Shown here: in pieces, positions 36,080 to 43,582 of the stretch
How the letters are laid out: every line of letters begins with the position of its first letter
Numbering within the stretch: the first letter of the stretch is position 1
NCBI GenBank assembly: GCA_012842395.1
Contig: DUSX01000034.1
Span: 62,001-126,000 of the forward strand
Length of the DNA: 64,000 nucleotides
DNA from: Bacillota bacterium
GTDB taxonomy: Bacteria > Bacillota > SHA-98 > UBA4971
Reading direction: 5' to 3'
Program-made: the position numbers and the translations under genes
The notes under the pieces: generated by a model
What the model was told of the DNA's origin: nothing
What the model saw: the letters and a program-made list of their open reading frames with translations, nothing else
Databases searched by the model: none

Positions 36080-36843
36080 GGCCTGCTGCCCTCCCCTTCT
36101 CCGGACGTCCATCGTGTGGGCTCGCCCACCACGCGCCGCAGGACCTCCGCGTATGCCTCCTCGACGCCCCCCATGTCTCGCCTGAAGCGGTCCTTGTCGA
36201 GCCGCTCGCCGCTGGCGACGTCCCAGAGCCTGCACGTGTCCGGCGAGATCTCGTCCCCGAGCAGGAGCACGCCGTCGGACCATCCGAACTCCAGCTTGAA
36301 GTCAACCAGAACGAGCCCCCTCTCGGCAAGGAACGGCGCGAGTTCCCGGTTTACAGCGCCCGCAGCTTCCCGCAGGCTTGAGACGACGTCGCGCGAGGCG
36401 AGTCCCAGCCCAACGATATGGTCCTCCACGACGAGGGGGTCGCCGAGGGCGTCGCTCTTGTAGTAGAACTCGATGATGGGGAATGCGGGCCGCGTGCCTT
36501 CCGCAATGCCGAGCCTCCTTGAGAGGCTGCCCGCAACGATGTTCCTCACAACGACCTCCAGCGGAAGCATGGAAAGCCTCCGCACGACCATGGTGTTCTC
36601 ACTCTCGAGCCTCACGAAGTGGGTCCGTATGGAGCGGGACTCAAGGTGGGTGAAAAGCGCCGCCGAAACCTGGCAGTTCACTGTGCCCTTGCCCGCGATC
36701 TTTCCCCTCTTTCGACCGTCCAGAGCGGTTGCATCATCCTTGAACTCAACGAGATAGCAGTCGGGGTCATTCATGCGATAGACTCGCTTCGCCTTTCCCT
36801 CGTATACGAGCTCGTTGGGTCTTGCCACGTCAGACAGGGTCAT
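36076..36843 (-). CDS. purC: SAICAR synthetase
   Basis: A 255-residue enzyme that joins aspartate to CAIR. It shows NELVYEGKAKRVYRMNDPDC, FKDDATALDGRKRGKIAGKG, EVVVRNIVAGSLSRRLGI, EFYYKSDALGDPLVVEDHI and LVDFKLEFGWSDGVLLLGDE. ATG 36843 has ggaggcg about nine bases upstream. Confidence 0.97.
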   Translation of the reverse strand: MTLSDVARPNELVYEGKAKRVYRMNDPDCYLVEFKDDATALDGRKRGKIAGKGTVNCQVSAALFTHLESRSIRTHFVRLESENTMVVRRLSMLPLEVVVRNIVAGSLSRRLGIAEGTRPAFPIIEFYYKSDALGDPLVVEDHIVGLGLASRDVVSSLREAAGAVNRELAPFLAERGLVLVDFKLEFGWSDGVLLLGDEISPDTCRLWDVASGERLDKDRFRRDMGGVEEAYAEVLRRVVGEPTRWTSGEGEGSRP

Positions 36844-36955
36844 CTCAGCTGCGCCTCCCTCTCCGGCATCGTGTTTTCGCCGATTGCGAGTCCGTCTGGA
36901 GCCTGAAGCCTGGGTAAAGCCTGAAGCCAAAAGCCTTCAACTTCAACGACGTACC

Positions 36956-37504
36956 TCATCCCTGTCTCCCGAGCGTCTCGATCACCCGGGCGTGTTTCGC
37001 CTCCACCTGCTGCGCGAGTTGGTCCCGGTACCGGGTCAGGCTCGCCGAAAGATTCGGGTCCGACGTCGCGAGGATCGAGATCGCGAGAAGTGCTGCATTC
37101 AGCGCTGCGCCTATCCCCACACACGCGACAGGCACCCCGGGCGGCATCTGGACCGTGGAATAGAGCGCGTCCACACCGGCGAGCGCCGACCCGCCACACG
37201 GCACTCCGATAACCGGGAGCACCGTTGCGGCAGCCACGACGCCGGCAAGGTGCGCAGCCCCGCCAGCGGCGGCGACGATGACCCGAATGCCGCGCCCCGC
37301 CGCCTCGCGTGCGATGCTGATCGTCCGGTCGAGCGACCGGTGGGCGGACGTCACAACGACCTCGCATTCAACTCCGAACGCCCTGAGCGTGTCGATACAC
37401 TCCCGCATGACCGGGAGGTCGGAATCGCTCCCCATCATCACCATGACCCTCGCGCCCGCGCCGCCAGCGGTCTTGAGGCTATCTCGCCTGTGTTCGCCGC
37501 TCAT
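36956..37504 (-). CDS. purE: N5-carboxyaminoimidazole ribonucleotide mutase
   Basis: A 182-residue class I PurE. MVMMGSDSDLPVMRECIDTL (phosphate site), VVTSAHRSLDRTI (catalytic His) and AAAGGAAHLAGVVAAAT are diagnostic. ATG 37504 has ggaggcgg at eight bases; the TTG at 37519 is too close to it. No purK is visible, so the CAIR source is either another locus or bicarbonate at high concentration. It is the first gene of the pur operon. Confidence 0.96.
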   Translation of the reverse strand: MSGEHRRDSLKTAGGAGARVMVMMGSDSDLPVMRECIDTLRAFGVECEVVVTSAHRSLDRTISIAREAAGRGIRVIVAAAGGAAHLAGVVAAATVLPVIGVPCGGSALAGVDALYSTVQMPPGVPVACVGIGAALNAALLAISILATSDPNLSASLTRYRDQLAQQVEAKHARVIETLGRQG

Positions 37505-37534
37505 TTCAGCCGCCTCCAATGCCCAGGAAATACC

Positions 37535-37583
37535 AAAGCCCCGGCGGATAGGCTTCGAGTGAAACCTATCCGCCGGGGCTTTT
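37535..37583 (-). terminator. Strong hairpin in the pur leader (terminator or attenuator)
   Basis: An 18-bp perfect stem (aaagccccggcggatagg and its complement) with a 12-base loop lies between the pur promoter and the purE ribosome site, about 30 bases before the ATG. T-runs flank it on both strands (tttt on plus, ttt on minus). It can stop rluD read-through, but being downstream of the pur promoter it can also attenuate the operon. I see no known aptamer in the leader. Confidence 0.7.
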
Positions 37584-37783
37584 ATCCCTCAAGGTGTAGC
37601 ACCGCGACGCCTCGCCGCGGGCCTGCGTCGCTCGGACCGAGCCCCGTCACTGCGCCGCGCGCCTGGCGGGTGGAACCCTAGACGCACTTTCCCTCGCGCG
37701 CCGGCCGACCAGCCACCTCGCCGTTCACGGATCCATCAGCTGGCAACACCGGCGCAACGTGTTATTCGTCTGTCGTCGCCTCG

Positions 37784-37813
37784 ACCATACCACACTCCTC
37801 GGTTGAATGTCAA
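37784..37813 (-). promoter_or_regulatory. Sigma-A promoter of the purine operon
   Basis: The minus strand reads TTGACA (37813-37808), an 18-base spacer and TATGGT (37789-37784), just past the rluD stop. It implies a leader of about 270 bases before purE. The leader (37584-37777) is GC-rich and holds no gene. Confidence 0.75.
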
Positions 37814-37823
37814 GAGCCCTCTG

Positions 37824-38774
37824 TCACAACTTTTCACGCGCCTCCGAGCGCAAGCGGGCGAGAAGCCGGCGCATGTCATCAGGAAGTGGCGCGGTGAACG
37901 TCATTCTCTCACCGGTGCGCGGATGGTTGAAGCTCACGGCCGCTGCGTGCAAGGCTTGGCCCGAGATCTCCGGAGCCCTCCTGGCCGTCCGCTCCCTGCG
38001 TCCCCCGTAGACGGGATCGCCCACGATAGGGTGGCCGATGTGGGCGAGGTGAACCCTGATCTGATGAGTCCTGCCCGTCACGGGATGGAGCTTCAGCAGC
38101 GCGTACCCATCTAGGTCTTCGAGCACTTCGTACTCGGTGAGAGCGGCCCTGCCTTGTCCCTCCGGAACCACCGCCATCCTCTTTCTCTGGACCGGGTGCC
38201 GGCCAATGGGAGCGTCTATGACGCCGCGCGCCGCCCGCGGCACGCCGTGCACTACAGCGAGATATGTCTTCTCGATCGCTCGCTCCTTGAGAGCCCTTGA
38301 GAGGGCCAGGTGGGTCGCGTCGTTCTTCGCAGCTACGATCACGCCCGAGGTGTCTTTGTCGAGCCGATGGACTATTCCCGGCCGGATCTTCCCGCCTATG
38401 CCCGAAAGGTCGCGACAATGGGCAAGGAGCGCGTTTACCAACGTCCCCGACCAGTTCCCCGCGGCCGGGTGAACCACAAGGCCCCGTGGCTTGTTGATGA
38501 CGATGATGTCGCTGTCCTCATATAGGATGTCCAAGGGCAGATCTTCCGGCGCCACATCAAGCGGCTGGGGCTCGGGCAGCTCCACGGTCACGAGATCACC
38601 AGCCCGCACCCGCCTGGCCGCCTTCGCGCGCGCGCCGTCCACGAGTGCGCGGCCCTCATCGATGAGTCTCTGCGCCGCGGAACGTGAGAGGGCAAGGCGC
38701 CCCGCGATATAAACGTCGAGACGCTTGCCCTCATCGTTCTCGTCCACTCGGTTTTCAACCGGTGGCAGGCCCAT
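37824..38774 (-). CDS. rluD: RluD-family 23S rRNA pseudouridine synthase
   Basis: A 316-residue protein with an N-terminal S4 domain (GKRLDVYIAGRLALSRSAAQ) and the catalytic core: VINKPRGLVVHPAAGN, IVHRLDKDTSGVIVAAKND (catalytic Asp), KTYLAVVHGVP and LHPVTGRTHQIRVHLAHIGH. It modifies uridines in large-subunit rRNA; the exact sites cannot be told from other RluA/RluD members. ATG 38774 lies one base after the lgt stop. Confidence 0.93.
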   Translation of the reverse strand: MGLPPVENRVDENDEGKRLDVYIAGRLALSRSAAQRLIDEGRALVDGARAKAARRVRAGDLVTVELPEPQPLDVAPEDLPLDILYEDSDIIVINKPRGLVVHPAAGNWSGTLVNALLAHCRDLSGIGGKIRPGIVHRLDKDTSGVIVAAKNDATHLALSRALKERAIEKTYLAVVHGVPRAARGVIDAPIGRHPVQRKRMAVVPEGQGRAALTEYEVLEDLDGYALLKLHPVTGRTHQIRVHLAHIGHPIVGDPVYGGRRERTARRAPEISGQALHAAAVSFNHPRTGERMTFTAPLPDDMRRLLARLRSEAREKL

Positions 38775-38775
38775 G

Positions 38776-39555
38776 TTACTCGCGCCCCACCGCCTGTGCC
38801 TGGCTCGACCGCTGCTCCTCGGCGTGCTCGCTCGACAGGATGGAGATGCACGCAAACGCGCCGAACGCTAACACTATGCTGGCTAGCTGTGCCAAGGAGA
38901 GCGGGCCCAGCATTCTCGGCACGTCGCGGAAGATCTCCACTATGAACCTGGACACCGAGTACAGCCCGACGTACAGGAACATAAGGTATCCTGGGAATCG
39001 CTTGTGGTTCCTCAGTCGGTAGAGGATGAAGAAGATGACGAGGCTGAGGACTGCCGCGTAGATCTGCGTCGGATGACGAAGCGTCTGGTCACCAGCCTTG
39101 CACGCAAGCGCCCACGGCAGGCTAGCGGGAAGACCGTAGCAGCACCCGTTCAGAAGGCATCCCACTCGCACCAGAGCGTACGCAAGAGGAATAATGGGTG
39201 CGGCCACGTCAGCCAAGACCCATGGATTCAGCTTCTCGTGCCGCGCGAACCAGATGCCCACTAGTATCGCGAGAGCAAGGCCACCCTGAAAGGAAAGGCC
39301 ACCGTCCCTCAAATTGATGATCTTGACCGGGTCCTGAAAGTAGGTTGGGATGTCAAGCAGGATGAACAAGACCCTCGCGCCAACGATCCCGGCGATGCAC
39401 GTATACAGGGCGAGGTCGATGATCTTGTCGGGGTTTATGCCCCTGCGCTTCGCCTCTCTCATCCCGAGGATGGTGCCAATGACGAATGCGACCGCCAGAA
39501 GGAAACCATAGGAAAAGACCGGTATGCGCCATATCTGGAACAGTATTGGCCTCAC
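38776..39555 (-). CDS. lgt: Prolipoprotein diacylglyceryl transferase
   Basis: A 259-residue membrane enzyme with about seven hydrophobic segments. Signature blocks are NLRDGGLSFQGGLALAILVG, YALVRVGCLLNGCCYG, RHPTQIYAAVLSL and the C-terminal FRDVPRMLGPLSLAQLAS. It adds diacylglycerol to the lipobox Cys of prolipoproteins. GTG 39555 overlaps the lspA stop (GTGA) with gggaggag at seven bases, so both lipoprotein-processing enzymes are co-translated. Confidence 0.95.
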   Translation of the reverse strand: MRPILFQIWRIPVFSYGFLLAVAFVIGTILGMREAKRRGINPDKIIDLALYTCIAGIVGARVLFILLDIPTYFQDPVKIINLRDGGLSFQGGLALAILVGIWFARHEKLNPWVLADVAAPIIPLAYALVRVGCLLNGCCYGLPASLPWALACKAGDQTLRHPTQIYAAVLSLVIFFILYRLRNHKRFPGYLMFLYVGLYSVSRFIVEIFRDVPRMLGPLSLAQLASIVLAFGAFACISILSSEHAEEQRSSQAQAVGRE

Positions 39556-40028
39556 TCGCAACTCCTCCCCCCGGTTCTCCCCAGAACCAATGCGTATACC
39601 AACAAGAGCGCTCCTGCAGTAATGGCAACGTCCGCAAGATTGAACACCGGCCAGAAGCGGAGGTCGATGAAATCTACGACGTACCCGACCCGGACCCGGT
39701 CGATGAGGTTGCCAACGGCGCCCCCAAGCACAAGCGCTGACCCTGCCTCGAAGGGCCGGCCATGCTTGTGAACCGTCCCGGTCGCGTTCGCCACCACCCA
39801 CCAGGCCACCACGAGAACGGACACGACCACCGGGATCGTTGCTGTGCTAAAGATACCGAAAGCGGCCCCGGGGTTGCGCACATGGGTGATCCGCGCGAAT
39901 CCCCAAAGAACAGGGAAACCACCGCCCTGGGGCATGGTCATCTCAATGACGGCCTTGGTCATCTGGTCCGCCGCGGCAACGGCGGCGGCAGCGAGCCCCT
40001 GCCGAACCCATGTGCGCGCTCCAAACAT
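39552..40028 (-). CDS. lspA: Lipoprotein signal peptidase (signal peptidase II)
   Basis: A 158-residue membrane aspartic peptidase. DQMTKAVIEMTMP, THVRNPGAAFGIFS, LVLGGAVGNLIDRVRVGYVV (catalytic Asp) and FNLADVAITAGALLLVYAL (second Asp) are the conserved regions. The frame opens as far as 40106, but a promoter -10 lies at 40091-40096, so an initiation site downstream (ATG 40028) is chosen. Confidence 0.93.
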   Translation of the reverse strand: MFGARTWVRQGLAAAAVAAADQMTKAVIEMTMPQGGGFPVLWGFARITHVRNPGAAFGIFSTATIPVVVSVLVVAWWVVANATGTVHKHGRPFEAGSALVLGGAVGNLIDRVRVGYVVDFIDLRFWPVFNLADVAITAGALLLVYALVLGRTGGRSCE

Positions 40029-40090
40029 GTTTCGCCCGCTCGAGCGGCGACCGGCTGAGCGCCAGTGCCGAAGAATCATACGCCGTGGGT

Positions 40091-40119
40091 ATTGTACCAC
40101 ATACACAGGGGGCTTTCAA
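40091..40119 (-). promoter_or_regulatory. Sigma-A promoter of lspA-lgt-rluD
   Basis: Minus strand TTGAAA (40119-40114), 17 bases, TACAAT (40096-40091). It lies at the end of the upstream gene and gives a leader of about 55 bases before ATG 40028. Confidence 0.7.
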
Positions 40120-40802
40120 GAACGCTCGCGCGGCGCGTCAGGGTCGGGCGGGATTTCATCTGGATTCTCTGCCATGATGAGGTCAACCTGCTCCACTGCG
40201 CCTTCGACCTCGTCCGCGTCCTCGAACGCCTCCCCATACTCCTCCGCGCCGGGCACGTCCTGAGGCGTGCTGGACGTGCCGTAGCGCGCTACGTCTTGCC
40301 ATACGTCCTCGCCGTCTATGCCGGGGGTCCTGCCATCGAGGATGTGAACACCGAAAGGCCTCCCGATGGCCTCCTCTTCGATCGGACGCACCCGCCTTGT
40401 GGGGATCTCGCGCTCGACGTCCTCTTGGCAGCGGGAGCAGAGCGCTGCGTAAGGTATCATCTCAAGCCTGCGCGGGTCGATCTCACGCCCGCAACGTTCG
40501 CACGTGCCGTAGGCTCCGCTCCTCGCTCTCTCGATGGCCTCATCGATGAGTTTGAGGAGCACCCGTGCGTCGTCGCGGAACTTGACGTCTTTCGCCCTCT
40601 CGAAGAGCTCGGTCCCGACGTCAGCCGGGTGATTGTCATACATCGAGAACTCCCCGATGGAGTCCTGCATCGACGCGTCGAGCCCCCCTTGGCCGCCGCG
40701 CCCTTCGAGGATATCGATCCTGTGCCTCAACCGTACTCTCTCTTGCAAGAGCCTCTGAAGGAACTTCTCCTGGGTTCGCCGTTCCACTCGTCTCATCTCC
40801 AC
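40116..40802 (-). CDS. DksA/TraR C4-type zinc finger protein (YteA family)
   Basis: A 228-residue protein. A coiled N-terminal region (KFLQRLLQERVRLRHRIDIL) precedes MYDNHPADVGTELFERAKDV, IDEAIERARSGAYGTCERCG and ALCSRCQEDVER, the four-Cys zinc finger of TraR/DksA proteins. The long acidic C-terminus (EYGEAFEDADEVEGAVEQVD) is typical of the Firmicute YteA group, linked to sporulation in Bacillus. It may bind RNA polymerase. GTG 40802 or ATG 40796 may be the start. Confidence 0.88.
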   Translation of the reverse strand: MEMRRVERRTQEKFLQRLLQERVRLRHRIDILEGRGGQGGLDASMQDSIGEFSMYDNHPADVGTELFERAKDVKFRDDARVLLKLIDEAIERARSGAYGTCERCGREIDPRRLEMIPYAALCSRCQEDVEREIPTRRVRPIEEEAIGRPFGVHILDGRTPGIDGEDVWQDVARYGTSSTPQDVPGAEEYGEAFEDADEVEGAVEQVDLIMAENPDEIPPDPDAPRERS

Positions 40803-40876
40803 TGATTACCGCACACGGGCCCCGCGGCCCGCAGCCACGCCTTCCACGCCGCGCTCTCGCGCCTGACCACCATCTC

Positions 40877-41203
40877 TCAGCGAACTTGGAGGTGGTCTGA
40901 GACTATCCTCACGATCTCTGCTATGAAACGTCCGATGACCGGAAGGTTGAGCTGCACTAGGCGGGAGAGAATCAGAAGAAAGACTGCGGCAAGGACGGTC
41001 GCCCCTATGCCGATGCCGAAACCCCGCGCAAGACCGCCCAGGAAGTTGACGTAGATGATCCGCCGGGGATTCCGGAGGAACTCCACATACTCCGCAATAT
41101 TCATCTTGTCCATGGCGAGCGACAGTTCAGCGATGCGACGTATGAGCGTGTTCGCCGTATCCTGGTCGATGGTCGCCCTGGCTTCTCCCCGTTTCTTCTC
41201 CAT
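40877..41203 (-). CDS. DUF5665 membrane protein
   Basis: A 108-residue protein with a charged start, an amphipathic segment (MDKMNIAEYVEFLRNPRRII), one Gly-rich membrane helix region (NFLGGLARGFGIGIGATVLA AVFLLIL) and a C-terminal amphipathic helix. This is the DUF5665 pattern found near lspA in many Firmicutes. Function is unknown. Confidence 0.78.
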   Translation of the reverse strand: MEKKRGEARATIDQDTANTLIRRIAELSLAMDKMNIAEYVEFLRNPRRIIYVNFLGGLARGFGIGIGATVLAAVFLLILSRLVQLNLPVIGRFIAEIVRIVSDHLQVR

Positions 41204-41278
41204 CGCCCTAAGGAGATCACCGCACGGCCGCGCTGCCCGAGCGTCGGTGCCAGCCCTCGTCCGCTACCCCTTCCGCCG

Positions 41279-41602
41279 CTACTTAGGGTGCCCCGGTCGT
41301 TCGTTCTTTAGTTTAGTGAGTAACTCGTCGACCCGTTCCTGGGGGACGCCCTCGATGGCGATGACCTTGTCCCGCCCCTTCTCACCGTTTTCGACGGTCA
41401 CGGACGACCTTCCCACCCCGACCAAGTCCGCAATCAGCTCGCATACGGCACGATTGGCAAGTCCTTCCACAGGGGGCGCGCTCACCCTCACCACAAGGAC
41501 GCCGTCCTCGAGCCCGACCACTTCCGAAACGGAAGAGCGGGGCTTCACTCTCACGCTCAGCCTCGCTCTTCCACCTGGTGTCCTTGGATGCGCCGTCTCC
41601 AC
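41279..41602 (-). CDS. DUF167 (YggU-like) protein
   Basis: A 107-residue protein with ARLSVRVKPRSSVSEVVGLE, LVVRVSAPPVEGLANRAVCE and VGRSSVTVENGEKGRDKVIA, which define the small alpha/beta DUF167 family found in sepF-divIVA regions. Function is unknown; a nucleic-acid role has been suggested from structure. A short 9-base gap separates it from the upstream gene. Confidence 0.9.
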   Translation of the reverse strand: METAHPRTPGGRARLSVRVKPRSSVSEVVGLEDGVLVVRVSAPPVEGLANRAVCELIADLVGVGRSSVTVENGEKGRDKVIAIEGVPQERVDELLTKLKNERPGHPK

Positions 41603-41611
41603 CGCCTCCCC

Positions 41612-41953
41612 TCAAGTGGTCACCGCGGACCTCACCTTCACTCCGTCCAGGCTCCCGAGCTTCCCGGTGAGGCTTCCTATCTCGTCGGTCGTGCCGTCAA
41701 CGATCAGCGCTATAACAGCAACGTCCTTCTCTCTGTACGGCACGCCCATCCGTCCGACGATCATGCTTGCATGGAGGCTCAGGATCTCGTTCACCTTGGG
41801 CGCCGCCTTCAACCTGTCCTCGACGAGGATGCCCACGACCGCTATCCTTCTCTCTTTGCCCGGGCTCTCCTTGCCCTTTCCTTTGCCGCCTTCGGCCTGG
41901 CCTCGTAGTGTGCCTCGACCCGGGCTCCCATCGATCTCACATCCGCCGCTCAC
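41612..41953 (-). CDS. TM1266-type ferredoxin-fold regulator
   Basis: A 113-residue protein. After a 30-residue low-complexity Gly/Lys-rich start comes RRIAVVGILVEDRLKAAPKV, SMIVGRMGVPYREKDVAVIA and VDGTTDEIGSLTGKLGSLDG, the ACT-like fold annotated as a putative regulator of iron-only hydrogenase systems. No hydrogenase gene is near, so the name is by family only. It overlaps the S4 gene as GTGA. Confidence 0.85.
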   Translation of the reverse strand: MSGGCEIDGSPGRGTLRGQAEGGKGKGKESPGKERRIAVVGILVEDRLKAAPKVNEILSLHASMIVGRMGVPYREKDVAVIALIVDGTTDEIGSLTGKLGSLDGVKVRSAVTT

Positions 41954-42327
41954 AGGTCGTCCCGCACCTCCCGTTCGAGGCTGACAACGGTCCGGCCCTT
42001 GCGGGTCTCACCGCCCACTTCCACAAGCCTCACGCTCCCCCTGCCCTCGAGCGACATCACGTCCGATGGCCTCACCGCGAACGACGGGTCAAGCCTCTGG
42101 ACGCCGTTCACCTTCACGCGACCCCGCCGGATCTCCTCGGCCATCGCCGTGCGGGACGTGCCGAATCCCAGGCTGGCCACGGCATCCAACCGCAGGCTCG
42201 CGACCGTGCCCTTCACGGCCTTCCCACGCCGCAGCGCCCTGGGGTCATCCCGTCCGCCCGCGCCGTGCCCGCTCGCGTCCTCCCCGATCAACGAGACACC
42301 GCCCCCCTCCATCTCGCGACCATTCAT
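41950..42327 (-). CDS. S4-domain RNA-binding protein, resembling only the C-terminal half of YlmH
   Basis: A 125-residue protein. Residues 40-120 match the S4 domain of YlmH (SLRLDAVASLGFGTSRTAMA, RGRVKVNGVQRLDPSFAVRP, DVMSLEGRGSVRLVEVGGET). YlmH is normally about 260 residues; its N-terminal domain is absent and replaced by about 38 Gly-rich residues. The frame overlaps sepF (ATGA), so no upstream coding sequence is hidden there. It is either a genuine short S4 protein or a shortened YlmH. Confidence 0.78.
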   Translation of the reverse strand: MNGREMEGGGVSLIGEDASGHGAGGRDDPRALRRGKAVKGTVASLRLDAVASLGFGTSRTAMAEEIRRGRVKVNGVQRLDPSFAVRPSDVMSLEGRGSVRLVEVGGETRKGRTVVSLEREVRDDL

Positions 42328-42794
42328 CGACCCTCGAAGATGGTGGACGAGGTCGCGGCCACCTCCCCTTTCGAAGGGAGGTCAAGGCCTATCTCGAAAT
42401 TGCTCGGGGTGAAGAGGAATATACCGTCCCCCACCTTCTGCATGCTTCCGTCGAGCGCGTAGGCCGCTCCACCGGCGAAATCAAGCACTCGTCGCGCCAG
42501 ATCGCGGTCGAGCTCCGACACGCTGATTATCACGGGACGCCGCTTCTTGAGGTGGTCGAGGATCCCGGGGATATCATCGAAGGCGCGGGGCTCGGTCACC
42601 ACCAGCTTCGCCTTGGGCGGTTGCGGCAACGCAACCACCCCGCGGCCGCGGCCACGCCTTGGCTGCGTCGCTGCGCGCTCCGTTTCGAGAAGGCGCTGGT
42701 CGTAGAGGACTTCGCTCTCGTCCTCGGACTCTTCCTCCTGGACCTCGCCGAAGCCCATGAAGTCCAGGATCCTGTCGATAAAGCCCTTCCTCAC
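42324..42794 (-). CDS. sepF: Cell division protein SepF
   Basis: A 156-residue protein. The N-terminal amphipathic helix for membrane binding (RKGFIDRILDFMGFGEVQEE) is followed by an acidic, basic-rich linker and the SepF core: KLVVTEPRAFDDIPGILDHL, KKRRPVIISVSELDRDLARR, VLDFAGGAAYALDGSMQKVG and GIFLFTPSNFEI. It anchors FtsZ filaments to the membrane together with FtsA. GTG 42794 overlaps the yggS stop. Confidence 0.95.
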   Translation of the reverse strand: MRKGFIDRILDFMGFGEVQEEESEDESEVLYDQRLLETERAATQPRRGRGRGVVALPQPPKAKLVVTEPRAFDDIPGILDHLKKRRPVIISVSELDRDLARRVLDFAGGAAYALDGSMQKVGDGIFLFTPSNFEIGLDLPSKGEVAATSSTIFEGR

Positions 42795-43510
42795 AACACC
42801 GCCTCCCCCCGCCTTGGCCCGAAGATGCCCGTGCCGATCCGCACCATGGTAGAGCCTTCCTCCACCGCAACCTCAAAGTCCTGCGTCATTCCCATGGACA
42901 AGCACACTCTGTCGGCTTTGAAAAGGCCCTCGTCTTGTATTCTCCCGCAGATCTCCTTCGCCATGCGGAAGTACGGCCGCGCGCCCTCGGTCGTCTCGAC
43001 CACGGGTGCGATGGCCATCACCCCCGCGAGGCGCACTCTATCGAGGGCCGCCACTTGTCTCGCCAAGTCAACGGCGGCGTCGGGGTCCACACCGAACCTG
43101 GACGGCAAGCCGGACACATTGATCTCGAGCAAGCATTCCACGACCTTGTCCAGTCTCTCCGCAACCCGCTGGATCTCGCACGCGAGCCTCCAAGAGTCCA
43201 GCGACTGGATGAGGTTGAAGATCTCGAGGGCCGTCTTGACCTTGTTGGTCTGAAGGTGACCGATGAGGTGCCACGCGACGGGTTTCCCATCCACGCACGC
43301 CCCGAGAAGCGCGAACTTCCGGCTCGCTTCCTGAACGCGGTTCTCTCCGATGATGGATATCCCGGCGCGGACCGCCTCGCGTATCGCCTCGGGACCAACG
43401 GTCTTCGTGACCGCGACGATCTGCACGTCACGCGGATCTCGACCGGCCCTTGCAGCGGCCTCGGATATCCTCCGCCGCACGGACTCGATCATGAAAGCAA
43501 TGTCAGCCAA
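42791..43510 (-). CDS. yggS: YggS-family PLP homeostasis protein
   Basis: A 239-residue single-domain TIM-barrel PLP protein. PLP Lys lies in VQIVAVTKTVGPEAIREAV; further marks are IIGENRVQEASRKF, WHLIGHLQTNKVKTALEIF, LLEINVSGLPSRFGVD and CLSMGMTQDFEVAVEEGSTM. It keeps free PLP balanced; in Firmicutes it sits beside sepF (ylmE). The operon is probably rich in PLP users (KamA, KamD), but that link is loose. The start is TTG 43510. Confidence 0.95.
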   Translation of the reverse strand: MADIAFMIESVRRRISEAAARAGRDPRDVQIVAVTKTVGPEAIREAVRAGISIIGENRVQEASRKFALLGACVDGKPVAWHLIGHLQTNKVKTALEIFNLIQSLDSWRLACEIQRVAERLDKVVECLLEINVSGLPSRFGVDPDAAVDLARQVAALDRVRLAGVMAIAPVVETTEGARPYFRMAKEICGRIQDEGLFKADRVCLSMGMTQDFEVAVEEGSTMVRIGTGIFGPRRGEAVL

Positions 43511-43582
43511 TCGCCTTTCGCCTCCAGGGAGCCTTTCGTCTCCGGGGAGCTATGAAGGGGGCGCGCAGGAACCAGGTCCCAC

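Noticed and set aside
37590-37690. T-box-like strings on the plus strand (aaggtgtagcaccgcg, gcgggtggaaccct)
   Set aside because: Each matches the T-box core only partly, and there is no plus-strand gene downstream for it to control.
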